Below, piece after piece: positions 30,288 through 39,327 of a stretch of DNA of 51,016 nt. A model generated the notes under the pieces. The model saw nothing but the letters and a program-made list of their open reading frames with translations. It made no database searches and was not told the DNA's origin. The position numbers and the translations under genes were made by a program. The stretch's first letter is position 1; every line of letters starts with the position of its first letter. This stretch comes from Flavobacteriales bacterium (GTDB lineage: Bacteria; Bacteroidota; Bacteroidia; Flavobacteriales_D; Sanyastnellaceae). The stretch covers positions 1 through 51,016 of the forward strand of contig CANFLZ010000014.1 in assembly GCA_947448135.1 (NCBI GenBank). The letters are read 5' to 3'.

Positions 30288-32567
30288 CTATGCGCGTCCC
30301 GTTCCCTTGAATTGTGCGTCTACAACAGCAATTCGAATCATGTTGATAATTTCACGAACAGAGCATCCCATTTGTAAGATGTGATAACTGTGGTTCATGC
30401 CCAACAATACTGGTCCGATTACCTCGCAACCTGCCGATTCTTGAAGGAGCTTGTAAGCGATATTTCCTGCAGAAAGATTGGGGAAAATCAAGGTGTTTAC
30501 CTGATGACCGACCAATTTTGAAAACGGGAAATTCTCTTGCATCATTTCATTGTTCAATGCGAAGTTGGCTTGCAACTCACCATCGACCAACAAATGTGGA
30601 TAATCTCGCTGTAATATCTCTGCCGCCTTGGCCATTTTTTGTGGGTCTTTGCCTTTGGCTGAACCAAAGTTGGAATAACTCAACAAGGCCACGCGTGGCG
30701 TAATTTTCATCTGACTGATGGCGTCTGCCACACGCAAAGTGATTTCGACAATATCTTCTGCAGTAGGATCTTCATTGACCGTGGTATCGGCAAAGAATAA
30801 TGGTCCTTTCAATGTTTGAACGATGTACATCCCACAAACTTTCTTCACTCCTTTGGCAGGACCGATGACCTGTAATCCGGGACGAATTACTTTAGCGTAA
30901 TTTCGGGTCATTCCGCTAATAAGCGCATCCGCCATGCCCGTCTCTACCATCATCGCTCCAAAATAATTTCGCTCTCGCATGGATCGAACGGCATCTGTGT
31001 AAGTAATTCCACGACGTTGCTTCCTATCAAAATATATTTTTCCAAATCGCTCGCGAATGCTATCATTGGCCTCGATTCTGGGGTCAAAAATTTGTACCCC
31101 TTCCAAATCAATATCCCATTCTTTGATCAACTCACGAATACGCTTTTCATCTCCCAACAAAATTGGAATTGCGCATCCTTCATCTTTTGCCGCTTCCGCT
31201 GCCTTCAAAATTTTGACATTCTCTCCTTCTGCAAAAACAACTCGTTGTGGCGACTTCTTGGCGCGTTCTGCGATTCCTCTGGAAAGTGCGTTGTCACGAC
31301 CAATTCGACTCAACAATTCTGCCTTGTAAACAGCTTCATCTTTCAATGGCAACTTGGCAACACCGCTTTCTACAGCCGCTTTGGCAACTGCCCCGGATAC
31401 AACATAAATCAAACGAGGGTCCAATGGCTTTGGAATGATATAGTCTCTTCCAAAAGTGATCGAATTCAAATTATACGCTTGCATCACCTCCTCTGGAACC
31501 GACTCTTTTGCCAAGGAAGCCAAGGCATGCACAGCAGCCAATTTCATTTCGTTGTTGATACAACGCGCTCTTACATCCAATGCACCTCTAAAAATAAATG
31601 GAAATCCCAATACATTGTTCACTTGATTGGGATGATCACTTCTACCTGTCGCCATGATCACATCAGGGCGGGCAGACATGGCATCATCATAAGAAATTTC
31701 AGGATCTGGATTGGCCAATGCAAATACGACGGGATTGCTGTCCATGGATGCTACCATTTCTTTAGAAACGATATTGCCTTGTGATAATCCAAGGAAAACA
31801 TTGGCTCCTTTCATGGCATCTTGCAAAGTACCGATGTTGTGTTCTGTAGCAAAACGACGTTTGCGGTGATCCAAGTCGGTGCGATCAGCGGTAATCAATC
31901 CTTTCGAGTCATACATGTAAACATTCTTCGGGTCAGCGCCCAATTGAATCATCATGTCGACACAAGACAAAGCCGCAGCTCCAGCCCCACTCACCACGAT
32001 TCTCACTTCGCCAATTTTCTTTTCGGCAATTTCCAATGCGTTGATCAAAGCAGCACTCGAAATAATGGCCGTTCCATGTTGATCATCATGCATGATGGGA
32101 ATGTCCAATTCCGCCTTCAATCGTTCTTCGATTTCAAATGCTTCTGGCGCTTTGATGTCTTCCAAATTGATTCCACCAAATGTGGGAGCAATGTTCTTGA
32201 CGGTGCGAATAAAATCTTCTACATCCGTCGTGTCAACCTCGATATCAATACTATCAATGTCCGCAAAAATCTTAAACAACATCCCCTTCCCTTCCATCAC
32301 TGGCTTGGACGCTGCAGGACCCAAATTTCCCAATCCCAAAATGGCCGTTCCATTGGAAATAACACCAACCAAATTTCCTTTGGCTGTGTACTTGTACACA
32401 TCATCTGGATTGGCCGCGATGGCCAATACTGGCTCAGCTACACCTGGCGAATACGCCAATGCCAAATCACGTTGTGAACTATGCGGCTTGGTTGGAATAA
32501 TCTCTAACTTCCCTGGTCTTCCTTGCGAATGATAATCCAACGCATCCTTTTTCTTAATCGCTTCCAT
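30288..32567 (-). CDS. maeB: NADP-dependent malic enzyme with phosphotransacetylase-like domain
   Basis: Oxidatively decarboxylates malate to pyruvate, giving NADPH. 759 aa, the standard length for the MaeB two-domain form. The N-terminal malic enzyme domain has RDLALAYSPGVAEPV, ILGLGNLGPAASKPVMEGK and IMHDDQHGTAI; the NAD(P)-binding domain follows (RIVVSGAGAAALSCVDMM). The C-terminal third (from about residue 430) is phosphate acetyl/butyryltransferase-like (RVVFAEGENVKILKAA ... GPVLLGMN) and is usually regulatory in this family. Upstream is a strong SD. The maeB-ruvA-sprA order is conserved in flavobacteria. Confidence 0.95.
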   Translation of the reverse strand: MEAIKKKDALDYHSQGRPGKLEIIPTKPHSSQRDLALAYSPGVAEPVLAIAANPDDVYKYTAKGNLVGVISNGTAILGLGNLGPAASKPVMEGKGMLFKIFADIDSIDIEVDTTDVEDFIRTVKNIAPTFGGINLEDIKAPEAFEIEERLKAELDIPIMHDDQHGTAIISSAALINALEIAEKKIGEVRIVVSGAGAAALSCVDMMIQLGADPKNVYMYDSKGLITADRTDLDHRKRRFATEHNIGTLQDAMKGANVFLGLSQGNIVSKEMVASMDSNPVVFALANPDPEISYDDAMSARPDVIMATGRSDHPNQVNNVLGFPFIFRGALDVRARCINNEMKLAAVHALASLAKESVPEEVMQAYNLNSITFGRDYIIPKPLDPRLIYVVSGAVAKAAVESGVAKLPLKDEAVYKAELLSRIGRDNALSRGIAERAKKSPQRVVFAEGENVKILKAAEAAKDEGCAIPILLGDEKRIRELIKEWDIDLEGVQIFDPRIEANDSIRERFGKIYFDRKQRRGITYTDAVRSMRERNYFGAMMVETGMADALISGMTRNYAKVIRPGLQVIGPAKGVKKVCGMYIVQTLKGPLFFADTTVNEDPTAEDIVEITLRVADAISQMKITPRVALLSYSNFGSAKGKDPQKMAKAAEILQRDYPHLLVDGELQANFALNNEMMQENFPFSKLVGHQVNTLIFPNLSAGNIAYKLLQESAGCEVIGPVLLGMNHSYHILQMGCSVREIINMIRIAVVDAQFKGTGRA

Positions 32568-32575
32568 TTTTTAAT

Positions 32576-32580
32576 CTCCT
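32576..32580 (-). promoter_or_regulatory. Strong Shine-Dalgarno site of maeB
   Basis: The reverse strand reads AGGAG eight bases before the maeB ATG at 32567. Clear SD sequences are uncommon in Bacteroidota and almost none of the other genes in this window has one, which makes this site worth noting and confirms the start. Confidence 0.6.
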
Positions 32581-32584
32581 AATT

Positions 32585-33580
32585 TTACAAAGGTAAATGA
32601 GTCCGCATTTTTGATCCTGTTTGATGAATCACTTCTGCCATTGACTCAAATTTAAAATTCAATTCTTTCTCTATTTTTTCTGAACTAAAATACTTGAACT
32701 GTGCCGTATTTCTAATGGCTTCTGATGTGATGGAAGCTTTTTTAATACCCAATTTCTCTTTTAAAAAATCCAATGTCCACAAGGCTTTGAGGTGAATAGG
32801 CTTTACCTTCCATGTGGGTTTTTTGATTTGCAATGAATCCGCTATTTGCTCAAATGCCCATTGCATCGATTGATTTTCAGCTACCAAAATATAACGCTGT
32901 CCCCAACATTTTTTTTGCACCAATTGCACCATTGCCTTGGCCACATCAGCTGCAGAAACCCAACCTGTCCCCCCATCAGGATAACCTCCCCATTTTCTGG
33001 CAACGGTATCAAACAAAACACCCGTACTTTGATGGGGAAGGCAATCGCCAATCACCACACCCGGATTGACCAACACAACATTGCCGCCTTCTTCATGACC
33101 TCTCCATACTTCCATCTCTCCTAAAAACTTGGTTCGGGCATATTCCGTATGCTCTTTGGAAGGTTGCCAATAACAATTTTCATCGGCCTTCTTTCCTTCA
33201 GGCGCCTTGCCAATAGCGGCGATTGAACTAACATGGCACATGTCCACTTGGTATTCCAAACACCAATTCACCCATTGGCCTGTCTCTTCTACATTGACCC
33301 GATTCATGGCCCCATGATCAGCTGAATGGTAACTCACCACTGCTGCACAATGCATCAAAACTGTAGGCTCAGATGGCGCTTCTTCCCAAGACCAAGAATG
33401 GCAATCGCGCCAAGACAATTGTGTCAATTGGATGTCAGAAATGTCCTGGGATTTTAACCACTGTAGGGTATCTTCTGGAGAATGACGGTGAAAAAAAGCC
33501 ACGACCGACTCGTTGCGCTGCAACAAATACGCGAGAACATGTTTTCCTATTAAACCCGTGGCTCCTGTCACCCAATACAT
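32585..33580 (-). CDS. NAD(P)-dependent epimerase/dehydratase family protein
   Basis: 331 aa, extended short-chain dehydrogenase. The N-terminal dinucleotide motif is VTGATGLIGKHVLAYL, the catalytic pair YxxxK is in TEYARTKFLGEMEV, and VNPGVVIGD follows in the usual position. This resembles the dihydroflavonol reductase-like subgroup; the substrate is unknown. No signal peptide, so cytoplasmic. It lies 17 bp upstream of maeB in the same direction and diverges from uvrC across a 40-bp palindromic promoter region. Confidence 0.85.
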   Translation of the reverse strand: MYWVTGATGLIGKHVLAYLLQRNESVVAFFHRHSPEDTLQWLKSQDISDIQLTQLSWRDCHSWSWEEAPSEPTVLMHCAAVVSYHSADHGAMNRVNVEETGQWVNWCLEYQVDMCHVSSIAAIGKAPEGKKADENCYWQPSKEHTEYARTKFLGEMEVWRGHEEGGNVVLVNPGVVIGDCLPHQSTGVLFDTVARKWGGYPDGGTGWVSAADVAKAMVQLVQKKCWGQRYILVAENQSMQWAFEQIADSLQIKKPTWKVKPIHLKALWTLDFLKEKLGIKKASITSEAIRNTAQFKYFSSEKIEKELNFKFESMAEVIHQTGSKMRTHLPL

Positions 33581-33581
33581 G

Positions 33582-33617
33582 TGGCGAAGTTAACCCACAA
33601 TCTCTTTAACTTCGCCA
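33582..33617. promoter_or_regulatory. Palindromic bidirectional promoter between epimerase gene and uvrC
   Basis: TGGCGAAGTTAA (33582-33593) and TTAACTTCGCCA (33606-33617) form a perfect 12-bp inverted repeat around a 12-nt centre, filling the gap between the two divergent start codons. Each arm contains TAACTTCG, a one-mismatch version of the -7 box, oriented toward its own gene: four bases before the epimerase ATG and six bases before the uvrC TTG. It may serve as paired promoters, an operator, or both. Confidence 0.45.
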
Positions 33618-33620
33618 TCG

Positions 33621-35429
33621 TTGAAAACAAGCATTCATATCGATCAAATTTTAAAAACACTTCCAGAAAAACCTGGCGTGTATCAATACTATGACGATCA
33701 AGGAAATCTGCTGTATATCGGGAAAGCCAAGGTTCTCAAGAATCGTGTCTCCAGTTATTTCTCGAAGATAAAATTTGATAGTGCCAAGACTTTTCAACTC
33801 GTTAAAAAAATCGCGGACATCCGATACATTGTTGTAGCGACAGAATCGGACGCTTTACTGCTTGAAAATTCACTGATCAAGCAATACAAACCCAAGTACA
33901 ATATTGCATTAAAAGATGACAGAACTTATCCGAGCATTGTCATCAAAAACGAGCGTTATCCGCGGGTATTTCCAACCCGAAATATCATCAAAGACGGATC
34001 GCTTTACTTGGGCCCTTTTACCAGTGTAAAAGCCATGCACCAAGTGTTGGATTTGGCCAAAAACCTTTATCCAGTAAGGACTTGCCAACTTCCACTTACA
34101 CCGGAGAATATCGAAAAAGAAAAGTTCCGCGTATGTCTTGAATACCACATCGGCAACTGCAAGGGTCCGTGTGAAAACAAACAATCGGAAGAGGAATACA
34201 ACCAGCACATTCAAAACATCAAAAGAATCGTCAAAGGCTATTACGGCGATGTATTGCGAGATCTCAAATCTGAAATGCAATCCAAAGCGGCGGCGTTAGA
34301 ATTTGAAGAAGCGCATAAAATCAAAGAAAAAATTGATGCGCTCGAAACTTTCCAAGCCAAAAACACGATCGTTCATCCGTCCATTTCCAACATCGACGTT
34401 TTCTCTGTCATCTCCGATGAGCAAAATGCTTTCGTGAACTACTTGCAAATCATGAATGGTTCCATCTCCATCGGATACAACTTGGAAGTGAAAAAAAGAA
34501 TGGCAGAATCCGACGAAGAGATTTTACAATTTGCGATGATTGAAATTCGAGAAAAATTTCAATCCAAAGCCAAAGAAATTTTAAGTCCGATCGCAGTAGA
34601 ATGGCCATGGGAGGATAGTAAAATTATTGTGCCGCTGAGAGGCGATAAAAAAAAGCTCTTGGACCTTTCAGAGCGAAACGCCAAACAGAGTTTGATACAT
34701 TCCCACAAACAAGTTGAGCTGACAGATCCCGAGCGACATACCGAACGCATCTTATCCACACTTCAAAAAGATTTACACCTGAAAGACTTGCCACGTCACA
34801 TTGAGTGTTTTGATAACTCCAACATTCAAGGAACCAATCCCGTCAGTGCTTGTGTCGTTTTTAAAAATGCAAAATCGAGTAAAAAAGACTACCGCATTTT
34901 CAATGTAAAAACGGTTGAAGGTCCTGATGACTTTGCTACCATGCGAGAAGCCATTTTTAGAAGGTATCAACGTGTACTCGAAGAGAATGAACCACTCCCG
35001 CAACTGCTCATTATTGATGGAGGAAAAGGACAATTGAGTGCCGCCATGGAAAGCATCACATTGCTGGGACTAAAAGGGAAATTAGCGGTCATCGGCATCG
35101 CTAAAAAATTAGAGGAAATCTATTTCCCCGGAGATTCCGATCCACTTTATTTGGACAAAAGATCGGAGTCACTCAAGCTCATTCAACAACTGCGAGATGA
35201 AGCCCATCGTTTTGGTCTTTCCAAGCACCGAAACCGCCGAAGCAAAGAGGCCTTGCAAACCGAGTTGACACAAATCCCAGGACTTGGAATCAAGTCTGCC
35301 CAAAAGCTGTTGACACAATTTGGCAGCGTTGAAAATATCAAAAAGCAAACTGTAGAATCCCTTCAATCCGTACTCTCCAAGCCCACTGCGCAGCGGGTTT
35401 TTCAATATTTTCAGTTCCCAGAATCATGA
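33621..35429 (+). CDS. uvrC: Excinuclease ABC subunit C
   Basis: Makes both incisions in nucleotide excision repair after UvrA/UvrB damage recognition. 602 aa, standard length. GIY-YIG nuclease domain at the N-terminus (PGVYQYYDDQGNLLYIGKAK), UVR UvrB-binding motif around residues 215-245 (AAALEFEEAHKIKEKIDAL), the RNase H-like second nuclease (IECFDNSNIQGTNPVSACVV), and C-terminal HhH (IPGLGIKSAQKLLTQFGSV). The start appears to be TTG at 33621; no in-frame ATG exists before the GIY-YIG domain. Confidence 0.96.
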   Translation: MKTSIHIDQILKTLPEKPGVYQYYDDQGNLLYIGKAKVLKNRVSSYFSKIKFDSAKTFQLVKKIADIRYIVVATESDALLLENSLIKQYKPKYNIALKDDRTYPSIVIKNERYPRVFPTRNIIKDGSLYLGPFTSVKAMHQVLDLAKNLYPVRTCQLPLTPENIEKEKFRVCLEYHIGNCKGPCENKQSEEEYNQHIQNIKRIVKGYYGDVLRDLKSEMQSKAAALEFEEAHKIKEKIDALETFQAKNTIVHPSISNIDVFSVISDEQNAFVNYLQIMNGSISIGYNLEVKKRMAESDEEILQFAMIEIREKFQSKAKEILSPIAVEWPWEDSKIIVPLRGDKKKLLDLSERNAKQSLIHSHKQVELTDPERHTERILSTLQKDLHLKDLPRHIECFDNSNIQGTNPVSACVVFKNAKSSKKDYRIFNVKTVEGPDDFATMREAIFRRYQRVLEENEPLPQLLIIDGGKGQLSAAMESITLLGLKGKLAVIGIAKKLEEIYFPGDSDPLYLDKRSESLKLIQQLRDEAHRFGLSKHRNRRSKEALQTELTQIPGLGIKSAQKLLTQFGSVENIKKQTVESLQSVLSKPTAQRVFQYFQFPES

Positions 35430-35505
35430 ATTGAACCGCAATAGAAATGAGCAATTGCTTGTTGATAGCCCAAGATGAAAATCCACTGAGCGAATCTCCA
35501 AAACG

Positions 35506-35513
35506 TATATTTG
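35506..35513 (+). promoter_or_regulatory. Putative -7 element of the PBP1A operon, leaderless
   Basis: TATATTTG is a full TAnnTTTG match ending four bases before the ATG at 35518. No -33 TTG is evident at the normal spacing. The 88-bp gap 35430-35517 holds nothing else recognisable. Confidence 0.45.
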
Positions 35514-35517
35514 TACT

Positions 35518-37944
35518 ATGGAAAAATTCTCTCCAGACGTAGTCAAAAAGTACAATAAAATCATCATTTGGGTAGGCGCTTCTCCGGTCATTTTGGTGTT
35601 TCTGATATTGCTGATCACCTTGTTCAGCGGGCTTCCTAACGTTGAGGCGCTGGCCAATCCCAAGGTAAGTTTAGCTTCCTCCATCTACAGCTCAGATGGC
35701 AAATTAATTGGATCGTATTTCAAGGAAAATCGAGCGGATGTTAAATTCAATGAATTGCCCAAACACCTCATTGACGCTTTGGTGTCAACCGAAGACGAGC
35801 GATTTTACCAGCACAGTGGAGTTGACTATTTGGGTCTTTTCCGTGCCATGTTCAGTCTTGGTCAAGATGGCGGAGGTTCTACGCTCACGCAACAATTGGC
35901 CAAACAACAGTTTACCAAGAATTTCGAAAAAGTGGGGAAGGTTAAACGTGCTTGGCAAAAAATTCGAGAATGGATCATTGCTTGCCGCCTAGAACGACTG
36001 TACACCAAGGAGGAGATCATTACTCACTACTTGAACCAATATGACTTTCTGAACCAAGCGGTTGGAATCAAATCCGCAGCATTGGTGTATTTTAATACCA
36101 CGCCAGAGAAACTCAAAGTAGAGCAATGCGCGATGCTGGTGGGAATGCTCAAAAATTCTTCCTTGTTCAACCCCATCAAAAGAGAAGAAAAAGTAACCAA
36201 ACGCCGTGAGGTGGTTTTAAAGCAGATGGTTAAAAATGGGTACTTGGCTGAAGAAACCTATGATTCTCTCCGTGTATTGCCACTTGGACTAGATTTTCAA
36301 AAAATCAGTCACACAGAAGGAATGGCGCCATACTTCAGAGAGGTCTTGCGCTTGAAAATTCAAGATATTTTTGAAGAGAAAAATGCCGACGGCCAACTCA
36401 AATATGCCAAAGCCGATGGTACTCCGTACAACATTTACAAAGACGGCTTAAAAATTTACACCACCTTGGATTCTCGTTTACAGCAATATGGCGAATACGC
36501 CGTCGAAGAGCATCTGAGCAAGGAGTTACAAAAAGCATTTACCAACGATCTCAAGTCGCGAAAAAAAGACAACTATCCGTTTTACAATGGCATCACTGCA
36601 TCGGATAGAAAGAACATCATCGACCAGTCTATCAAGCAAAGTGATCGCTACAAAGTGATGTCAGGAACAATGTGCCCTGAGTGCAAACGACCCAAGAGCT
36701 ATATTTCACACCAAGGCAATGAGTTTGTTTGTGACGATAACGACGGCGGATGCGGAGAGCACTGGCCTTACCGCTCTGCGCAGGATATAGATCAAGTTTT
36801 CAAGACGCCGGTCAAAATGAAAATTTACACCCATTCCGGTGGAAAGGACACAACGATGAGTCCGTTGGATAGCATCCTGTATCACAAAGCCATATTGCAC
36901 GCCAGCTTGATGTCAATCGATCCACACACAGGTCATGTCAAAGCTTGGGTCGGTGGCATAGATTACAACTACTTCAAATACGACAACGTCTATCAATCCA
37001 GAAGGCAAGTAGGATCTACCTTCAAGCCATTTGTTTATGCCACAGCATTGCGCATGGGCAAAAAGCCTTGCGATCCTGTCGTTGTGGCCTCTCCTTGCAT
37101 CCCTTTGCCCACCGGCGAAAGATGGTGTCCAAGAGGGGGTGGCGCAGGTCGATACATCATGAACAAAGCATTGGCCGCATCGGTCAACACGGTAGCCGCC
37201 CAATTGATTGCCGATTATGGTATCGATGCAGTAATTGCCTTGGCCAGAAACTTAGGAATCAAAAGTGATATTCCCCATACCTATTCCATCGCCCTGGGGG
37301 TAGCTCAATTATCGTTGTTTGAAATGGTGGGAGCCAATGCAGCCTTCGTCAATCAAGGGATGTACATTGAACCGACCTATCTTTTGCGCATTGAAGACCG
37401 CAATGGAAATTTGATTTACGAAGCAGATCCGCAAATCAGTCAAGCCCTGGATCCGAATGTTGCGTACGCTCTAGTGGACATGATGAAAGGAGTGTGTAAT
37501 TTTGGAACTGCCGCGCGTATTCGAAGCGGAAGACCCTACGGTAATCTTCGTTATCCTTTGGCTGGAAAAACCGGAACAACACAGAACAATACCGATGGTT
37601 GGTTTATTGGAATGACTCCCGATTTGGTGACTGGTGTTTGGGTGGGTGCTCAAGATCCTACAGTCCGATTCTCCAGTACCAACCTGGGACAAGGCGCCAA
37701 TACAGGGCTTCCGATTTTTGGTTACTACATGAACAAAGTTTACGCAGATAGCAATATCAAGATTTCCAAAGGAGATTTCAAACGACCCGAAAACTACGAT
37801 ACCTTGCGATTTGATTGCAAGGCAGCAGCGCCCAATGCCATCTTCTCCGATGAAGACATCTTCAATGAAGGCGGTGGTGATGATGGGTTGTATGACAATG
37901 GAGAAATGTTCATGGGTGGCGTAGATTCAACGATAAAAAAATAA
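35518..37944 (+). CDS. Penicillin-binding protein 1A, bifunctional glycosyltransferase/transpeptidase
   Basis: Polymerises and cross-links peptidoglycan from the inner membrane. 808 aa: N-terminal TM (about 20-42), GT51 glycosyltransferase domain with catalytic Glu in [15 protein letters not shown] and [12 protein letters not shown], and a transpeptidase domain with S500-x-x-K503 (GSTFKPF), SVNT (SxN) and [13 protein letters not shown] (KTG). Between the domains is an unusual cysteine-containing insertion, C386-x2-C389-x15-C405-x6-C412 (CPECKRPK ... [14 protein letters not shown]), which looks like a zinc ribbon or a pair of disulfides. The C-terminal tail is acidic and Gly/Asp-rich. scoA follows 2 bp later. 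Confidence 0.93.
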   Translation: MEKFSPDVVKKYNKIIIWVGASPVILVFLILLITLFSGLPNVEALANPKVSLASSIYSSDGKLIGSYFKENRADVKFNELPKHLIDALVSTEDERFYQHSGVDYLGLFRAMFSLGQDGGGSTLTQQLAKQQFTKNFEKVGKVKRAWQKIREWIIACRLERLYTKEEIITHYLNQYDFLNQAVGIKSAALVYFNTTPEKLKVEQCAMLVGMLKNSSLFNPIKREEKVTKRREVVLKQMVKNGYLAEETYDSLRVLPLGLDFQKISHTEGMAPYFREVLRLKIQDIFEEKNADGQLKYAKADGTPYNIYKDGLKIYTTLDSRLQQYGEYAVEEHLSKELQKAFTNDLKSRKKDNYPFYNGITASDRKNIIDQSIKQSDRYKVMSGTMCPECKRPKSYISHQGNEFVCDDNDGGCGEHWPYRSAQDIDQVFKTPVKMKIYTHSGGKDTTMSPLDSILYHKAILHASLMSIDPHTGHVKAWVGGIDYNYFKYDNVYQSRRQVGSTFKPFVYATALRMGKKPCDPVVVASPCIPLPTGERWCPRGGGAGRYIMNKALAASVNTVAAQLIADYGIDAVIALARNLGIKSDIPHTYSIALGVAQLSLFEMVGANAAFVNQGMYIEPTYLLRIEDRNGNLIYEADPQISQALDPNVAYALVDMMKGVCNFGTAARIRSGRPYGNLRYPLAGKTGTTQNNTDGWFIGMTPDLVTGVWVGAQDPTVRFSSTNLGQGANTGLPIFGYYMNKVYADSNIKISKGDFKRPENYDTLRFDCKAAAPNAIFSDEDIFNEGGGDDGLYDNGEMFMGGVDSTIKK

Positions 37945-37946
37945 TT

Positions 37947-38651
37947 ATGGGGTTCAATAAAGTTGTAAATAATGCCCACGAAGCTTGCGCGGGAATTCAA
38001 GATGGAATGACGCTCATGGTGGGTGGATTTGGGTTGTGTGGCATCCCGGAAAATAGCATCAGCGAGTTGGTGAAAATGGGGGTTAAAAATCTAACCTGTA
38101 TTTCCAACAATGCAGGAGTTGATGATTTTGGATTGGGGCTTTTGTTACAAGGGAAGCAAGTCAAAAAAATGATCAGTTCCTATGTTGGAGAAAACGCTGA
38201 ATTTGAAAGACAAATGTTGTCAGGAGAATTGGATGTTGAGCTTGTTCCGCAAGGAACACTAGCCACGCGTTGCATGGCCGCGGGCTACGGAATGCCTGTG
38301 ATTTATACGCCTGCCGGTGTAGGAACAGAGGTCGCTATTGGCAAAGAAACCCGCGTCTTCAATGGCAAAACCTATTTGATGGAATACGCCTTTGATGCAG
38401 ATTTTGCGATTGTAAAAGCTTGGAAAGGAGACACCATGGGAAACTTAATTTTTAGGAGTACTGCCAGAAATTTTAATCCCATGATGGCCATGGCGGGAAA
38501 AATCACCATCGCTGAAGTGGAAGAATTGGTGCCTGCTGGAGAATTAGATCCCGACCACATCCACACCCCTGGAATTTACGTGCACCGCATCTTCCAAGGT
38601 GTTGGTTACGAAAAGAGAATAGAACAAAGAACCACCCAAAAACGCGCTTGA
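37947..38651 (+). CDS. scoA: 3-oxoacid CoA-transferase, subunit A
   Basis: Family I CoA-transferase alpha subunit, 234 aa, forming a heteromer with the downstream subunit. It transfers CoA between succinyl-CoA and a 3-oxoacid such as acetoacetate, serving ketone-body or branched-chain degradation. Motif [19 protein letters not shown] near the N-terminus is the family's CoA-binding glycine-rich segment, with [11 protein letters not shown] and YTPAGVGTE further on. Starts 2 bp after the PBP1A gene, so it is probably transcribed with it, though no functional link is evident. Confidence 0.92.
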   Translation: MGFNKVVNNAHEACAGIQDGMTLMVGGFGLCGIPENSISELVKMGVKNLTCISNNAGVDDFGLGLLLQGKQVKKMISSYVGENAEFERQMLSGELDVELVPQGTLATRCMAAGYGMPVIYTPAGVGTEVAIGKETRVFNGKTYLMEYAFDADFAIVKAWKGDTMGNLIFRSTARNFNPMMAMAGKITIAEVEELVPAGELDPDHIHTPGIYVHRIFQGVGYEKRIEQRTTQKRA

Positions 38652-38653
38652 TC

Positions 38654-39304
38654 ATGTTGGACAAAAATGGAATTGCAAAGCGTATCGCTAAAGAAGTAAA
38701 AGATGGAATGTATGTCAATCTTGGAATTGGCATCCCCACTTTGGTCGCCAATTATGTTCCCGAGCACATTGAGGTAGTCCTTCAATCAGAAAACGGTTTG
38801 TTGGGCACAGGTCCCTTCCCTTTCGAAGGTGAAGAGGACGCAGACTTGATCAATGCGGGAAAACAAACCGTGACCACACTCCCCGGATCGTCCATATTTG
38901 ATAGTGCCATGAGCTTTGGAATGATTCGCGCTCAAAAAGTGGATCTTACAATCCTCGGCGCTATGGAGGTAAGTGAAAACGGTGATATTGCCAATTGGAA
39001 AGTCCCTGGAAAAATGGTCAAGGGCATGGGCGGCGCAATGGACTTAGTGGCCTCTGCCAAAAAAATAATCGTTGCGATGCAGCATTGCGACAAGGCTGGA
39101 AACTCCAAACTTCTACCCCATTGCACCTTGCCACTGACGGGCGTGCATTGTATTCAAAAGGTAGTGACAGATTTGGGGGTATTTGATATTCATGATGGTG
39201 CTTTTATCTTGTTAGAAAGAGCCGCCGATGTGAGCATCGAAGAAATAAAGGCCAAAACCGCTGGAAAGCTCATTATTCCTAACCACGTAGGCATCGTAGA
39301 ATAG
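38654..39304 (+). CDS. scoB: 3-oxoacid CoA-transferase, subunit B
   Basis: Beta subunit of the same enzyme, 216 aa from ATG 38654. The catalytic glutamate is in QSENGLLGTGPFP, where CoA forms a thioester intermediate; VNLGIGIPTLVANYVP lies at the N-terminus and GAMEVSENGDIANWKVPGK in the middle. A TTG at 38648 would add two residues; ATG at 38654, 2 bp after the scoA stop, is preferred. Confidence 0.93.
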   Translation: MLDKNGIAKRIAKEVKDGMYVNLGIGIPTLVANYVPEHIEVVLQSENGLLGTGPFPFEGEEDADLINAGKQTVTTLPGSSIFDSAMSFGMIRAQKVDLTILGAMEVSENGDIANWKVPGKMVKGMGGAMDLVASAKKIIVAMQHCDKAGNSKLLPHCTLPLTGVHCIQKVVTDLGVFDIHDGAFILLERAADVSIEEIKAKTAGKLIIPNHVGIVE

Positions 39305-39315
39305 CCTTTTTTACT

Positions 39316-39323
39316 TATCATTG
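39316..39323 (+). promoter_or_regulatory. Putative -7 element of the amidohydrolase operon, leaderless
   Basis: TATCATTG matches TAnnTTTG with one change and ends four bases before the ATG at 39328, repeating the spacing seen upstream of rel, fur and PBP1A. It lies in the 23-bp gap after scoB. Confidence 0.35.
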
Positions 39324-39327
39324 CAGT

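Noticed and set aside
31017-32477. Rightward ORFs of 255 and 218 codons opposite maeB
   Set aside because: Antisense shadows of a well-identified enzyme gene, with unusual Cys/His/Trp-rich compositions.
33582-33617. Inverted repeat as an intrinsic terminator
   Set aside because: It lies between two divergent start codons, has no T-run and no transcript ends there.
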